Positions 8,154 through 14,035 of a stretch of 15,961 bases of DNA are shown here, in pieces (within the stretch, counting starts at the first letter, position 1; the number at the start of each line of letters is the position of its first letter). The notes beneath the pieces were generated by a model. It did not search any database, was not told the origin of the DNA, and saw only the letters and a list, made by a program, of their open reading frames with translations. Position numbers and translations under genes: made by a program. The DNA comes from an uncultured Emergencia sp. (lineage in GTDB: Bacteria > Bacillota > Clostridia > Peptostreptococcales > Anaerovoracaceae), in assembly GCA_937997955.1 (NCBI GenBank), contig CALLDR010000130.1, positions 1 through 15,961 of the forward strand. Direction: 5' to 3'.

Positions 8154-8213
8154 GAACCCGCCGGTGATGATATCGCGGACGTGTATGTTCCGCCTCCGCA
8201 GGCGGCGGGGTTC
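8154..8213. repeat. Nested inverted repeat after leuB
   Basis: GAACCCGCCG (8154-8163) pairs with CGGCGGGGTTC (8203-8213) with one bulged G. Inside it CCGCCT (8190-8195) and AGGCGG (8200-8205) form a 6-bp stem with a 4-base loop. The two stems share bases near 8203-8205, so they compete. No T-run follows, so it does not look like a standard intrinsic terminator. It may stabilise the 3' end of the leu mRNA or be a mobile palindromic unit. Confidence 0.5.
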
Positions 8214-8220
8214 TGCAGAC

Positions 8221-8286
8221 GTGAAATATCGAAGACATGAAATATCGAAGACGTGGAATTTCGCTTAGGTGTGAAATTTCGCTTAT
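8221..8286. repeat. Four units of a 16-bp tandem repeat
   Basis: GTGAAATATCGAAGAC (8221-8236) is followed directly by ATGAAATATCGAAGAC (8237-8252, one change). Two more diverged units follow: GTGGAATTTCGCTTAG (8253-8268) and, after two extra bases, GTGAAATTTCGCTTAT (8271-8286). It lies in the non-coding space between leuB and the next gene. No function is evident. Confidence 0.7.
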
Positions 8287-8293
8287 TTGTAAA

Positions 8294-8319
8294 GGGCTTG
8301 CCGCGAGGCAGGTCCTTTT
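8294..8319 (+). terminator. Likely intrinsic terminator of the leu operon
   Basis: GGGCTTGCC (8294-8302) and GGCAGGTCC (8307-8315) form a 9-bp stem with two G-U pairs around a GCGA tetraloop, followed by TTTT. The AAA before and the TTT after can extend the pairing. The short T-run makes it a moderate terminator. It lies 178 bases after the leuB stop. Confidence 0.6.
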
Positions 8320-8380
8320 CCCTGCGGACAGGTTTTCAACCAGCATTAGAATGGCGTGTTCTGATTCAAGTATCCGGTTA

Positions 8381-8410
8381 TTGTAAATGACTCGGCAGAT
8401 ATATTATAAT
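8381..8410 (+). promoter_or_regulatory. Promoter of the HTH-PurM gene
   Basis: TTGTAA (8381-8386) and a perfect TATAAT (8405-8410) are separated by 18 bases. The expected start is near 8417, about 43 bases before the ATG, and lies inside the first copy of the 12-bp direct repeat. Confidence 0.65.
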
Positions 8411-8439
8411 TGAATCACCTTTTATAGTTGAATCACCTT
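8410..8439 (+). repeat. Two copies of TTGAATCACCTT, a candidate operator
   Basis: Identical 12-mers occupy 8410-8421 and 8428-8439, an 18-bp period. The first overlaps the end of the -10 box and the expected transcription start. The second ends 8 bases before the GGAGG ribosome binding site (8448-8452). The reverse complement of the first 8 bases, TGATTCAA, also occurs upstream of the -35 at 8362-8369. Because the gene downstream encodes a helix-turn-helix protein, these are plausible autoregulatory sites. That link is an inference. Confidence 0.6.
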
Positions 8440-8459
8440 ACAGAGTCGGAGGACGCAGC

Positions 8460-9704
8460 ATGCTGGAAAATAAAAAAATATCGGAATTTATTTCAAACAA
8501 GAGAAAGCAGCTTGGCATGACACAGGCAGAAGTAGCTGAAAAATTAAAAATCTCCTTTCAGGCAGTCTCAAAATGGGAAAACGGTACGCTGCCCAATGTG
8601 GAAGCTTTAGTAGAGCTGGCCAGGGTTTTGAATACGACGGTCGATGAGATTCTCGCGGGGAGGGATAAGAGCGCCGAAACCTTTTCATACAGCAAGGCCG
8701 GCGTGGACATTTCCTATACGGACGCCATCAAAAAGGAAATGGCGGCGTATCTGAAAACGGACAACGAGCGCGTTTTAAACGGCGTCGGCCCTTTCGCGTC
8801 TCTATATGATATTCGTTTTTCAGATATAGAAGATCCTGTATTGGTCTTAAAGTCAGAAGAGCCGGGCTCCAAGCAAAAATTGGCCATGGAGTATGGATAC
8901 AGCGAATCGATATGTCACGACATGATCAATCATTTGGTAAATGATATCGCGGTAATGGGAGCAAAGCCTCTCGCCGTATTGGATACGATCGTCTGCGGAA
9001 AGGCGGAAAAAGAGACGATAAAAGCCTTTGTGAAAGGCATATCCGAGGCGTGCCGGGAAAACGAATGCAACCTGGTCGGCGGAGAAACTTCTATTCAGCC
9101 GGACGTTGTCAACGATGGGTTATACATACTCACGTCCAGTATCGCGGGTATCGTTTCCAGGAACCGCGTTATTGACGGCGCCGATATTCACGAAGGCGAT
9201 ATCGTACTGGCGGCAGCGTCCAACGGGCTTCATACAAACGGTTATACGTTAGTTCGGCTGTTGATGGAGAAAATGCCGCAAATAAAGCTGGACAAGATCA
9301 ATGGAGAAACTTTTATTGAGCAGATCATGAAACCGCACACGCCGTACTACAAGTCCATCAAGCCTCTGTTTTCTGACAGCGGCGTTCACGGTATGGCGCA
9401 TATCACCGGCGGCGGTATAGAGGGAAATCTGAGCAGGATCATACCGGACGGGCTGTGCGCTGAAATATATTTGGATCAGGTAAAACCATTACCCATATTC
9501 TCTTATATCAAAGCCGTCGGAAATATAGATGAAGCGGAAATGCTCTCCACCTTTAACTGCGGTGTCGGCCTGATTGTCGTCGCGGAAAGACATCATGCAA
9601 AGCGGGTAACAGAGCTTATCAAAGAGCACTGTGATTGCTACGAAATCGGAAAAATTGTAACGGGCGGCAAAAAAGTAAACTTCAATCATCATATCCCTTG
9701 GTAA
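8460..9704 (+). CDS. XRE-type HTH fused to PurM-like (AIR synthase) domain
   Basis: Residues about 7-61 are a canonical XRE/Cro helix-turn-helix (RKQLGMTQAEVAEKLKIS, then FQAVSKWENGTLP). From residue 77 the protein aligns along its length with PurM, phosphoribosylformylglycinamidine cyclo-ligase: YSKAGVDI (77-84), VND (160-162), GGET (207-210), SNGLHTNGY (254-262), HITGGGIEGN (314-323) and FNCGVG (365-370). The PurM signature TDGVGTK is replaced by SEEPGSK (132-138), and the region after GGET is also changed. No other purine gene is nearby. The likely role is a DNA-binding regulator whose PurM-derived domain binds a nucleotide or purine intermediate. A bifunctional or ordinary AIR synthase is less likely but not excluded. 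The ATG follows GGAGG (8448-8452). The gene is monocistronic, has its own promoter and terminator, and looks more AT-rich in codon use than the leu genes. Confidence 0.85.
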   Translation: MLENKKISEFISNKRKQLGMTQAEVAEKLKISFQAVSKWENGTLPNVEALVELARVLNTTVDEILAGRDKSAETFSYSKAGVDISYTDAIKKEMAAYLKTDNERVLNGVGPFASLYDIRFSDIEDPVLVLKSEEPGSKQKLAMEYGYSESICHDMINHLVNDIAVMGAKPLAVLDTIVCGKAEKETIKAFVKGISEACRENECNLVGGETSIQPDVVNDGLYILTSSIAGIVSRNRVIDGADIHEGDIVLAAASNGLHTNGYTLVRLLMEKMPQIKLDKINGETFIEQIMKPHTPYYKSIKPLFSDSGVHGMAHITGGGIEGNLSRIIPDGLCAEIYLDQVKPLPIFSYIKAVGNIDEAEMLSTFNCGVGLIVVAERHHAKRVTELIKEHCDCYEIGKIVTGGKKVNFNHHIPW

Positions 9705-9707
9705 AAG

Positions 9708-9764
9708 AGAAGCATCTCCAGTATAAGCTGTCAGGCTTGCGCCGGAGGTGCTTCTTTTGTTTTT
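9708..9764 (+). terminator. Intrinsic terminator of the HTH-PurM gene
   Basis: AGAAGCATCTCC (9708-9719) pairs with GGAGGTGCTTCT (9744-9755) over 12 bp with one G-U pair, followed by TTTGTTTTT. The 24-base loop holds a smaller AAGC/GCTT stem. It begins 4 bases after the stop codon. Confidence 0.92.
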
Positions 9765-9801
9765 CTGTCTGTTTTCCTATCTTTTTCCTGTCTGTTTTCC
9801 T
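9765..9801. repeat. 14-bp direct repeat in a pyrimidine-rich spacer
   Basis: CTGTCTGTTTTCCT occurs at 9765-9778 and again at 9788-9801. It sits in a T/C-rich stretch just after the terminator. From 9802 to 9891 only a small GC-rich hairpin (AGAGG/CCTCT around 9867-9893) and a repeated AAAATGT are seen. No gene is recognised in the 314 bases between the two CDSs. Confidence 0.5.
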
Positions 9802-9891
9802 TTCTATTTCCCGAAACGGCGGGACCGGCAAAATGTATAAGTAAAATGTCAGATTCCGGCCAAACTAGAGGTAAAAACGGCGGCCCGCCCT

Positions 9892-9909
9892 CTTAAGAAT
9901 TATTAAGAA
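9892..9909 (+). promoter_or_regulatory. Direct repeat TTAAGAA, candidate response-regulator box
   Basis: TTAAGAA at 9893-9899 is repeated at 9903-9909, exactly one helical turn (10 bp) apart. The centre lies about 62 bases upstream of the expected transcription start. OmpR/PhoB-family regulators bind such head-to-tail hexamers, and the sequence resembles the enterobacterial PmrA box (CTTAAG repeats) except for spacing. The regulator itself is not in the window. Confidence 0.4.
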
Positions 9910-9928
9910 ATAAAACGCAAAATTACTA

Positions 9929-9956
9929 TTGATTTCTTTCAAAGTTTTGCTATCAT
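9929..9956 (+). promoter_or_regulatory. Probable promoter of the surface acylation operon
   Basis: TTGATT (9929-9934) and TATCAT (9951-9956) are separated by 16 bases, in an AT-rich stretch just before the coding region. The start would fall near 9963, which argues against using the ATG at 9962 as the translation start. The match is moderate. Confidence 0.5.
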
Positions 9957-10018
9957 AGTATATGCAGCCTAACAGTCGGACATTTGTGAATGAGAAAGGG
10001 AATGGGAAAATTACAGGC

Positions 10019-10813
10019 ATGGAAGACAAAGCAGTACACAGGAAAAAGCAGAGAAAGCTAATAGGTTTTTTAGTCGTCTTACTGATCTTGGTAAGTCTTC
10101 TTTTGACGAATCTTTGCAGGCAGAACAGCTCTGCCGACTACAGCGACAAGAGGATCCGGGCCAATCTGTCCGCCATCGCCACCTTTGATTATTCCAAGGT
10201 ATCCACCATCGAATCGGAGATTCAGGATCTGGAGCGCACGGAAGCCAAGGGCACTTTTGACGTGACAAAGAAGCTAAAAAAGGAGCAGTATCAGAAGATC
10301 TTTTCCACCAGCATCATTTTAGGCGACTCTCTCACCGAGGGTCTTGTGGCCTATGGATGGCTGGGCAGCGACCAGGTTTTCTGCCAGATCGGCGGCTCCA
10401 TCCTTCGCAACGAGGAGCTCTTTGACTCTGCCGCCCAGCTGTACCCGCGCAACGCCTTCCTGGCTTTCGGCATCAACGATATCGGAAACTTCAACGGCAG
10501 CGCCGACAGCTTTGTCGAAAAATACGCCGAGCTGATCAAAGCCTTTCAAAAAACGTCACCTGATACCAGGATCATGGTCAACGCCATCGCTCCTCCCTCC
10601 GAGACGGCCATAGATAAAAAGCCGATACTCGGAAAGTACAAGAGCTTCAACACTGCGCTGAAAAAGATGTGCAAAGAGCTGAAGCTGACCTACATCGACA
10701 ACAGCTATATCTTTGAGGAGCATCCGGAATACTACGCGGCCGACGGCATCCACGCCAACGCGGACTACTATCCGTACTGGATGAACAACATGATACTGAA
10801 AGCGGGGTTATGA
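10019..10813 (+). CDS. Membrane-anchored SGNH/GDSL hydrolase-family protein
   Basis: This is an extracytoplasmic esterase- or acyltransferase-type protein of the SGNH superfamily. With the ATG at 10019 it has 264 residues: a basic N-terminus (HRKKQRK), one membrane segment (about residues 16-34, FLVVLLILVSLLLTNL), a polar linker, then the catalytic domain. The SGNH blocks are visible: GDSL with the nucleophile Ser104 (102-105), GIND (151-154, Asn153), and DGIH with Asp242 and His245. The reading frame is also open back to an ATG at 9962, but that lies at the expected transcription start, so 10019 is preferred although its ribosome binding site is weak. Six bases separate it from the DUF4358 gene. 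The context suggests it handles acyl groups on a cell-surface polymer. The substrate is unknown. Confidence 0.85.
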   Translation: MEDKAVHRKKQRKLIGFLVVLLILVSLLLTNLCRQNSSADYSDKRIRANLSAIATFDYSKVSTIESEIQDLERTEAKGTFDVTKKLKKEQYQKIFSTSIILGDSLTEGLVAYGWLGSDQVFCQIGGSILRNEELFDSAAQLYPRNAFLAFGINDIGNFNGSADSFVEKYAELIKAFQKTSPDTRIMVNAIAPPSETAIDKKPILGKYKSFNTALKKMCKELKLTYIDNSYIFEEHPEYYAADGIHANADYYPYWMNNMILKAGL

Positions 10814-10819
10814 TTTACT

Positions 10820-11278
10820 ATGGCAAAAAAAGCCTTCTTTGTCATCGTGCTGGCTTTTTTCCTGATCTTCGTCTACACAGGTCAGAATGCCGACGACGTC
10901 CCTATGGAAGAGATCGAACAACAACTGAAGGAAAACACAGAGCTCGCCGATATGTCCAGGTGCGGCAACAGAACGCTGATGCAGTTCTACGGCCTGGACT
11001 ATGAGCAGCTAGATGGATATATATACTACAAGAGCGGCGAGGCCCTCAGCGTGGAAGAGCTTTTGATCGTAAAGACAAAGGACAAGTCCCAGCTGGACAG
11101 CGTGAAGGACGCGGCGGAGAGCCGCATCCAGTCTCAGATCAAAACCTATGAGAGCTATGGACCGAAGCAGGTCGCCATGCTGGAAAACGCCATCATCACC
11201 GTCCGCGGCAATTACCTTTTCTGCTGCGTCGCAGACGCGCCGGAAAGCTATAAGGAGGTGTTCACAGATGCTATTTAG
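10820..11278 (+). CDS. Small membrane-anchored DUF4358 protein
   Basis: This is a 152-residue protein with an N-terminal signal-anchor (KKAFFVIVLAFFLIFVYTG) and an exported domain. That domain matches DUF4358, a family of unknown function found in Firmicutes. Typical points are the sequence LMQFYGLDYEQLDGYIYYK, followed by VEELLIVKTKD, a helical AAESRIQSQIKTYESYGP segment and a final strand region ENAIITVRGNYLFCCVAD. No catalytic residues are evident. It lies between the SGNH hydrolase and MBOAT genes, and its last 11 bases overlap the MBOAT start. This points to tight co-expression and a structural or accessory role in the same complex. Confidence 0.8.
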   Translation: MAKKAFFVIVLAFFLIFVYTGQNADDVPMEEIEQQLKENTELADMSRCGNRTLMQFYGLDYEQLDGYIYYKSGEALSVEELLIVKTKDKSQLDSVKDAAESRIQSQIKTYESYGPKQVAMLENAIITVRGNYLFCCVADAPESYKEVFTDAI

Positions 11279-12662
11279 CAGCATCGTATTCCTCTTTTAC
11301 TTCCTGCCGGTGGTGCTTTTGCTGTACTTTGTCCTGCCGAAAAAAGCGCGCAATCCGGTGCTTTTGATCGCCAGCTTCATCTTCTACAGCTGGGGAGAGC
11401 CTGTATACGTATTTCTGATGCTGTTCAGCGCCCTGTTCAACTACGCCATGGCCATCGATATACGCAGGGAGCAGCTTCACGGCAAAAGCGGCAGGGGAAC
11501 GCTGGTCTTCACCATCGTCATGAACCTGTTCATTCTCGGCTTTTTCAAATACTACGGATTCCTCATGGACACCCTTTCCGCCCTGCTGGGCGTCGAGATC
11601 CGCTACACGGCCCTGGCCCTGCCGATCGGCATATCCTTCTACACCTTTCAGGCCCTTTCCTACATCTTTGATGTATATTGGAACAAGGTAAAGGTGCAGG
11701 TCAATCCGATGAAATTCGCCCTGTATCTGTCTCTGTTCCCGCAGCTGATCGCGGGACCTATCGTAAAGTACAAGGACATCGCCGATCAGCTGGAAAGCCG
11801 CCGCACCACCCTGGATGACTTCGGGCTGGGCGCCCGACGGTTTATCTTCGGCCTTTCCAAGAAGGTGCTGCTGGCCAACAATCTGGGCGCTGTCTACGAC
11901 CAGATCTCCGCCCTCGGCGATGACAAGCTGTCTGTATTGACCTGCTGGATCGGCATCGCCTGCTACACCCTGCAGATCTATTTCGATTTCAGCGGCTACT
12001 CGGATATGGCCATCGGCCTCGGACGCATGTTCGGTTTTACTTTTATGGAGAATTTCAACTATCCGTATATCTCCAAAACGGTAACGGAATTCTGGCGCAG
12101 ATGGCACATGTCCCTCTCCACCTGGTTCAGGGAATACGTGTACATTCCTCTGGGCGGCAACAGGGTCCGTCCTGCCCGCCATATCCTCAACCTGCTGGTC
12201 GTCTGGTCTCTGACCGGTCTCTGGCACGGCGCCAGCTGGAACTTCGTCATATGGGGCCTTTACTACGGCGTTCTGCTGATCGTCGAAAAGTACTTTCTGG
12301 GCCGTTATCTGGAAAAAGCGCCTCCGGCCCTGCGGCACGTCTACACCATGGTCATCGTCATGATCGGCTGGGTCTTTTTCAGCAGTGCGGACCTGTCCGC
12401 GGCTCTGCATTATCTGCGGAACATGTTCTGCCTGGGCGGCCTTCCGGCTGCCAATACGCAAGCGGTGTATCTGCTGCGCAACAACCTGCTCCTCATGGCC
12501 GCCGGCTGCGTCTGCAGCGCCCCGATTGCCCTGGAACAGTTCGAGCAGCTGGAAAAGCGGCGCGGCCTGATCACCAACCTGCTGCTGATGATCCTTCTGA
12601 TCCTGTCAACGGCCTATCTGGTGTTCAGCAGCTATAACCCGTTCCTCTATTTCCGTTTCTAA
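11268..12662 (+). CDS. MBOAT-family O-acyltransferase (AlgI-like)
   Basis: This is a polytopic membrane acyltransferase of the AlgI/DltB-like MBOAT family, expected to move acyl (usually acetyl) groups across the membrane for transfer to an extracellular glycan. With the ATG at 11268 it has 464 residues and many hydrophobic segments, beginning MLFSSIVFLFYFLPVVLLLY. The MBOAT core is clear: FWRRWHMSLSTWFREYVYIP with His280, and LTGLWHGASWNF with the invariant His320. IYFDFSGYSDMAIGLGRMFG is also characteristic. The start is chosen because AGGAGG (11253-11258) stands 9 bases ahead. The open frame extends upstream inside the DUF4358 gene but without a comparable site. The cargo polymer cannot be told from the sequence. 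Confidence 0.93.
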   Translation: MLFSSIVFLFYFLPVVLLLYFVLPKKARNPVLLIASFIFYSWGEPVYVFLMLFSALFNYAMAIDIRREQLHGKSGRGTLVFTIVMNLFILGFFKYYGFLMDTLSALLGVEIRYTALALPIGISFYTFQALSYIFDVYWNKVKVQVNPMKFALYLSLFPQLIAGPIVKYKDIADQLESRRTTLDDFGLGARRFIFGLSKKVLLANNLGAVYDQISALGDDKLSVLTCWIGIACYTLQIYFDFSGYSDMAIGLGRMFGFTFMENFNYPYISKTVTEFWRRWHMSLSTWFREYVYIPLGGNRVRPARHILNLLVVWSLTGLWHGASWNFVIWGLYYGVLLIVEKYFLGRYLEKAPPALRHVYTMVIVMIGWVFFSSADLSAALHYLRNMFCLGGLPAANTQAVYLLRNNLLLMAAGCVCSAPIALEQFEQLEKRRGLITNLLLMILLILSTAYLVFSSYNPFLYFRF

Positions 12663-12727
12663 CGCCGAAGCCTCAGACGGTATGAAAGCGTCGGACGGAC
12701 ACTCTTTGATCATAAGGATGAAATAAC

Positions 12728-13873
12728 ATGAGCAAAAAAACAACGTCGATCATCTTGGGAATCTGTTTTGCCGCAGTCCTGGGTGCAGTTTTCATGATAA
12801 ACCTGCTCACGCCGGACAAGGACTTCTCTGAGGAGGAGAACCGGATGCTACAGGACGCGCCGGCTTTTTCGCTGTCCTCCTACATGGAGGGCCGGTACGA
12901 AAGCCGACTGGAGACCTACGCCAACGACCAGTTCCTGCTGCGCAGCGCCTTTATCCGCGTCAAAACGGCCTGTGACGTTACCATAGGCAAGGTCGAGGCC
13001 AACGGGGTCTACCGGTGCAGGGACAGCTATCTGATGGAGGGCATCACGCCGCCTTCTGACAAAAGCATGGAAAAGCAGCTGGAAGGCCTGGACGCTTTCA
13101 AGAAAAGGCATAAAGGCATGTCCATGTATTTTCTGCTGGCGCCTAACGCGGCCAATATCCTGCGGGATAAGCTGCCCGCCTTCGCGGTAACAGAGGACCA
13201 AAACCGGTATATGGACCAGTTTTTCGCGGAGATTGAGAAGCTGGGCTATGAGCCCCTGGACGTGCGGGACACGCTGTCGGCCCATGCCGGGGACACCCAG
13301 CTGTATTACAAGACGGACCACCACTGGACCACTGACGGGGCATTTCTGGCCTACAAGCAGGCCGCCCGGACCATGAAGCTGCGGGACGCGGTCAGCTACA
13401 AGCGGTACGTGGTAAAGAACGATTTCCGCGGCACGCTGGCCTCCAAAAGCGGATTTGTCAACGGCGAGAACGACTCTCTGACCATCTACATGCCCGACAA
13501 GGACAAGGACTATCGAAATTCCGTCATCTACTATCCGGACACTAAGACGAAGACCACCGAGTTCTATCAACTGGAAAATCTGAACACCAAGGACGCCTAT
13601 ACGGTATTCGGCGGCAGCAACCATCCGATGTACACCATCAAAACGCCGGTGGACACCGGCGAAAAGCTGCTGCTGATCAAGGATTCTTACGCCAACAGCA
13701 TGATCCCCTTCCTGGCCCAGAATTTCCGCGAGATCGTGGTCGTCGATCCCCGGTACTACTTTGAGGATATCGAAGCCCTGATGAAAAAGGAAGGGATCAC
13801 CCAGGTCATGTTCCTCTACAACGCCAACACCTTTTTTGAGGACAGCTCCCTGGAGATGATGCTGACGTCGTAA
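12728..13873 (+). CDS. DHHW-family protein (AlgX/AlgJ-like O-acetylation partner)
   Basis: This is a 381-residue extracytoplasmic protein with one N-terminal membrane anchor (about residues 7-27) and a long exported domain of the DHHW family. That family is the Gram-positive relative of the AlgJ/AlgX SGNH-like O-acetylation enzymes. The N-terminal signature FSEEENRMLQDAP is present. The DHHW motif is at 197-200 (YYKTDHHWTTDG), giving a probable catalytic Asp197 and His199. The matching serine is Ser320 in LLIKDSYANSMIPF. The partner MBOAT gene ends 65 bases upstream. The ATG follows AAGGATGAAATAAC. In the model known from alginate O-acetylation, the MBOAT supplies the acyl group and this type of protein transfers it to the polymer. 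That role is inferred here. Confidence 0.9.
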   Translation: MSKKTTSIILGICFAAVLGAVFMINLLTPDKDFSEEENRMLQDAPAFSLSSYMEGRYESRLETYANDQFLLRSAFIRVKTACDVTIGKVEANGVYRCRDSYLMEGITPPSDKSMEKQLEGLDAFKKRHKGMSMYFLLAPNAANILRDKLPAFAVTEDQNRYMDQFFAEIEKLGYEPLDVRDTLSAHAGDTQLYYKTDHHWTTDGAFLAYKQAARTMKLRDAVSYKRYVVKNDFRGTLASKSGFVNGENDSLTIYMPDKDKDYRNSVIYYPDTKTKTTEFYQLENLNTKDAYTVFGGSNHPMYTIKTPVDTGEKLLLIKDSYANSMIPFLAQNFREIVVVDPRYYFEDIEALMKKEGITQVMFLYNANTFFEDSSLEMMLTS

Positions 13874-13884
13874 TCTGATAAGGG

Positions 13885-13925
13885 GAATTCCACTGAGACA
13901 GAGAATTCCTCTGAGACAGAGAATT
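13885..13925. repeat. 18-bp tandem repeat, 2.3 copies
   Basis: GAATTCCACTGAGACAGA (13885-13902) is followed by GAATTCCTCTGAGACAGA (13903-13920), one base different, and a third partial unit GAATT. It lies between the DHHW stop and the terminator hairpin. No function is evident. Confidence 0.75.
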
Positions 13926-13931
13926 AAAAGC

Positions 13932-13980
13932 AAGAGTTCTGCACGTGGGGAAAGCCTCGCCCCGCCGCAGAACTCTTTTT
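13932..13980. terminator. Strong, probably bidirectional terminator
   Basis: AAGAGTTCTGC (13932-13942) pairs perfectly with GCAGAACTCTT (13967-13977), followed on the plus strand by a run of five T (13976-13980). Inner GGGG/CCCC pairing extends the hairpin. On the minus strand the exit sequence GCTTTTAATT is also T-rich. It can therefore serve both the plus-strand acylation operon and the convergent amidohydrolase gene ending at 14036. Confidence 0.9.
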
Positions 13981-14035
13981 GTATGCCTTTGACGACACTC
14001 TTGCCGACACTCCTGCGTCCTATGTCAAAGGGCGA

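Noticed and set aside
8221..8286. CRISPR array
   Set aside because: The units are 16 bp and directly adjacent without unique spacers, so this is a simple tandem repeat.
8134..8346. Minus-strand open frame of 70 codons between leuB and the HTH-PurM gene
   Set aside because: It is made mostly of the inverted repeat and the 16-bp repeats, and has no family resemblance.
9962..10018. N-terminal extension of the SGNH hydrolase from an ATG at 9962
   Set aside because: The ATG falls at the predicted transcription start with no room for a ribosome binding site. The membrane anchor begins shortly after the ATG at 10019.
11271..12461. Minus-strand open frame of 396 codons opposite the MBOAT gene
   Set aside because: The plus strand has clear MBOAT motifs. 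The antisense product is a polar, repetitive translation without a recognisable domain.
12848..13933. Minus-strand open frame of 361 codons opposite the DHHW gene
   Set aside because: The DHHW motif and anchor are on the plus strand. The antisense frame overlaps the tandem repeat and has no supporting signal.
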